Position numbers and translations under genes: made by a program
Source: Thermoguttaceae bacterium
Lineage (GTDB): Bacteria; Planctomycetota; Planctomycetia; Pirellulales; Thermoguttaceae
Length of the DNA: 8,708 nucleotides
Reading direction: 5' to 3'
Assembly (NCBI GenBank): GCA_024653385.1
Contig: JANLFZ010000262.1
Coordinates: forward strand, 1-8,708
The notes under the pieces: generated by a model
What the model saw: the letters and a program-made list of their open reading frames with translations, nothing else
Told to the model about the DNA's origin: nothing
The model's database searches: none
In this document: piece by piece, positions 6,955 through 8,708 of the stretch
How the letters are laid out: each line of letters opens with the position of its first letter
Numbering within the stretch: position 1 is the first letter of the stretch

Positions 6955-7012
6955 GACCCCCTCTTCTTGACGGCAACGATGGATCGCATCGCCACGGTGC
7001 GGCAGACCCCTT

Positions 7013-7042
7013 ACTTTAGCCCACCGCGGCGGGGGACCGCAA
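7013..7042 (-). promoter_or_regulatory. Candidate promoter for the benzoate-CoA ligase gene
   Basis: On the minus strand TTGCGG (7042-7037) and TAAAGT (7018-7013) are separated by 18 bases and match consensus at 7 of 12 positions. Transcription would start near 7006, giving a leader of about 50 nt to ATG 6954. Moderate to weak by eye. Confidence 0.3.
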
Positions 7043-7140
7043 GAGAAATGACGCCGACCGCACCGATGCGGGTGGCCGATTACCCTGCCCGCGCCACAGT
7101 CCATTGGCCGGAGCGGACCACGTTCCCGCCCGGACGTTCC

Positions 7141-7169
7141 TTGAGACCCTTCTCGATGGCCGGTATACT
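7141..7169 (+). promoter_or_regulatory. Strong sigma-70-type promoter for the DUF6798-like gene
   Basis: TTGAGA (7141-7146) and TATACT (7164-7169) are exactly 17 bases apart and match consensus at 10 of 12 positions. Transcription should begin around 7176, just before the GAGGAG ribosome binding site at 7180-7185, leaving a leader of only about 20-25 nt. This is the best promoter in the window. Confidence 0.7.
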
Positions 7170-7199
7170 CGCCCGAGACGAGGAGACCACCCCCCCGTG

Positions 7200-8708
7200 A
7201 TGTCGATTTCGACCAGCCCCTCACGCCCCGCATGGCCCGCTTGGCAGACGCCGGTGGAGATCGCGCTCGTCTTCGCCGTGTTCTTCCTTCAAGGCGCTTG
7301 GCCCGTGCCCGACGTGAACGAGCCCCACTATCTGGGCAAAGCGATCCATTTCTGGAACCCGGACTGGGTCGGCGAGGATTTCTTCCTCGATTCGGCCGAC
7401 ACGCACTGGGTGTTCAATATTACCTTTGGTTGGGTCTCTCTGCTGCTCCCACCGACCGCCATGGCGTGGTCGGGGCGGTTGGCGACTTGGGCGCTGTTGG
7501 CCTGGGCATGGCGCCGGTTGAGCGTGGCAATACTGCCCCGACCGTGGTACGCCGTGCTTTCCGCCGCGCTATTTGCCGGCGCCACCGATTGGTTTCACAT
7601 GGCGGGCGAATGGGTCATCGGCGGAGTCGAGGCCAAGGGGTTCGCCTATATCCTCGTCTTCTTGGGGCTGGAGGCCCTGGTGCAAGGGCGATGGTCGCGG
7701 GTGTGGTTGTTGTTGGGCGGGGCGTCGTTCTTCCACGTGCTGGTGGGCGGATGGTCCGTGGTGGCTGCCGCGGTGGCCTGGCTCTGGTCGGCCGGCGACC
7801 GGCCGCCGCTACGATCCATGCTGCCGGCCCTGTTGGGCGGGTTCCTGCTCTCGCTTCCGGGACTGATCCCCGCGGCGCGGCTCGACTGGGGGGCCTCGCC
7901 CGAACACGTTGCCGCGGCCCACCAGATCTACGTCTTCCAACGCCTGTCGCATCATCTCGACCTCGGCCAGTTTCCCGCGCACTACGTGGTTCGGTTCGCC
8001 GCGCTCGTCGTCGCGTTCGGCCTCGTGGCGCGGATGGTGCGCGCACTGGACGAACGGCCCGGCGAAGGCGAGGGAAACCGGGAGCCCCACGGCACGGTCG
8101 CGCCCGGACGCCGCCGCCTGGTCGGCTTCGTCGTCGGCGCCTTGGCCATTGCCCTGGCAGGCGCCGCGATCAATGTCTCGGCCGAGTGGAACCGGCCTCT
8201 GGCAGCGGGCCTCTTGCGGTTCTATTGGTATCGCCTGTCCGACGTGGCCGTGCCCCTGGGCGCGGCCTTGCATGCGGTGGCCTTGATCCACGGGCTGGGA
8301 ACGTTGCGCCCGCGGGCCGCGCGCGCGGCCTTGGCAGCGGCCGTGCTTCTGGCGTCGCTCCACGTGGGCCAGTACGCATGGCGGCGCCCGATGCGCACCC
8401 CGCCGCGCGCCGACCAATGGGTAAGCTACGTCTCGTGGAAGTTGGCGTGCGACTGGATCGTCCGGTCGGGCGAGATCCCCGACCACGCCCGATTCCTCAC
8501 GCCTCGGCAGTCGCAGAGCTTCAAGTGGTACACGGGCCGCAGCGAGGTGGTCACATGGAAAGACATACCTCAGGACGCGGCTTCCATCGTCCAGTGGTGG
8601 CGCCGCCTGCGCGAGATCCACGGCACCTCGCGCCGCGAGCCGGGCCGCGAGTGGCGCAAGTCGCTGGTCGAGTTGGGGCCGGCGCGGTTGAAACGCCTGG
8701 CCCAAAAG
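7200..8708 (+). CDS. Multi-pass membrane protein, DUF6798-like, cut by the right edge
   Basis: At least 503 residues are present, with no stop before the window ends. Hydrophobic segments lie at about 19-36, 72-102, 117-128, 148-161, 167-195, 206-224, 263-281, 307-325, 347-366 and 374-389. They are followed by a hydrophilic C-terminal part (from about 395) containing FLTPRQSQSFKWYTGRSEVV and KDIPQDAASIVQWWRRL. The first loop carries PDVNEPHYLGKA, with Asp38 and Glu41. Acidic residues after the first helix are the pattern of GT-C glycosyltransferases, which use polyprenyl-linked sugars, so a role in transfer of sugars outside the membrane is a possible inference. The overall pattern resembles the planctomycete DUF6798 family as I remember it; function unknown. 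GTG at 7197, directly before ATG 7200, is an equally possible start and is closer to GAGGAG (7180-7185). Confidence 0.8.
   Translation, partial: MSISTSPSRPAWPAWQTPVEIALVFAVFFLQGAWPVPDVNEPHYLGKAIHFWNPDWVGEDFFLDSADTHWVFNITFGWVSLLLPPTAMAWSGRLATWALLAWAWRRLSVAILPRPWYAVLSAALFAGATDWFHMAGEWVIGGVEAKGFAYILVFLGLEALVQGRWSRVWLLLGGASFFHVLVGGWSVVAAAVAWLWSAGDRPPLRSMLPALLGGFLLSLPGLIPAARLDWGASPEHVAAAHQIYVFQRLSHHLDLGQFPAHYVVRFAALVVAFGLVARMVRALDERPGEGEGNREPHGTVAPGRRRLVGFVVGALAIALAGAAINVSAEWNRPLAAGLLRFYWYRLSDVAVPLGAALHAVALIHGLGTLRPRAARAALAAAVLLASLHVGQYAWRRPMRTPPRADQWVSYVSWKLACDWIVRSGEIPDHARFLTPRQSQSFKWYTGRSEVVTWKDIPQDAASIVQWWRRLREIHGTSRREPGREWRKSLVELGPARLKRLAQK

Noticed and set aside
3962..6976. A minus-strand frame open for about 1000 codons across recG and the ligase gene
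   Set aside because: It is antisense to recG and out of frame with the ligase. It is Arg/Gly/Pro-rich, with no conserved motif. Long open antisense frames are expected with extreme third-position GC bias.
4873..7200. A plus-strand frame open for 775 codons opposite the ligase gene
   Set aside because: It is the antisense shadow of a gene with all ANL motifs, and shows only low-complexity Val/Asp/His/Arg composition.
7809..8705. Minus-strand frame opposite the membrane protein
   Set aside because: It is Arg/Gln/Pro-rich without recognisable motif, while the plus frame has hydrophobic helices, a strong promoter and a ribosome binding site.

Overview
The window looks like chromosomal DNA from a GC-rich planctomycete, probably of the Pirellulales type. 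The evidence is the strong G/C bias at third codon positions and the gene content. The truncated multi-pass membrane protein at the right end resembles the DUF6798 family, and the exonuclease/endonuclease/phosphatase (EEP) protein has the 'ILLGDL...' and 'FSVYEGG' wording I associate with that phylum. Both assignments rest on recalled family patterns, not on a search.

Layout from left to right. Positions 1-440 hold no gene I can name. One forward frame, open from the left edge to a stop at 386-388, has coding-like codon use in its first 45 codons, and the same stretch is rich in short hairpins. Two minus-strand genes follow, probably co-transcribed: a single-pass membrane-anchored protein with a conserved C-terminal domain (682-1257), then a small nine-cysteine protein resembling DUF6485 (443-646). 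A 229-bp divergent intergenic region with plausible back-to-back promoters separates them from a plus-strand series: a MoaB/Mog-type molybdenum-cofactor protein (1487-1996), a membrane-anchored EEP-fold protein (2155-3102) and the replication-fork helicase RecG (3173-5263). RecG converges on a minus-strand benzoate-CoA ligase family enzyme (5362-6954). A second divergent region (6955-7199) carries the best promoter of the window, which drives the membrane protein that runs off the right edge (7200-8708).

The genes do not form an obvious pathway. RecG serves DNA repair, MoaB serves cofactor synthesis and the ligase activates aromatic acids, while the other proteins lack a known role. No tRNA, rRNA, CRISPR array, insertion sequence or defence cassette is visible. 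I do not see a convincing new multi-gene system. The more interesting points are the altered active-site residues of the EEP protein, the ligase standing without partner genes, the promoter architecture, and the hairpin-rich left edge.
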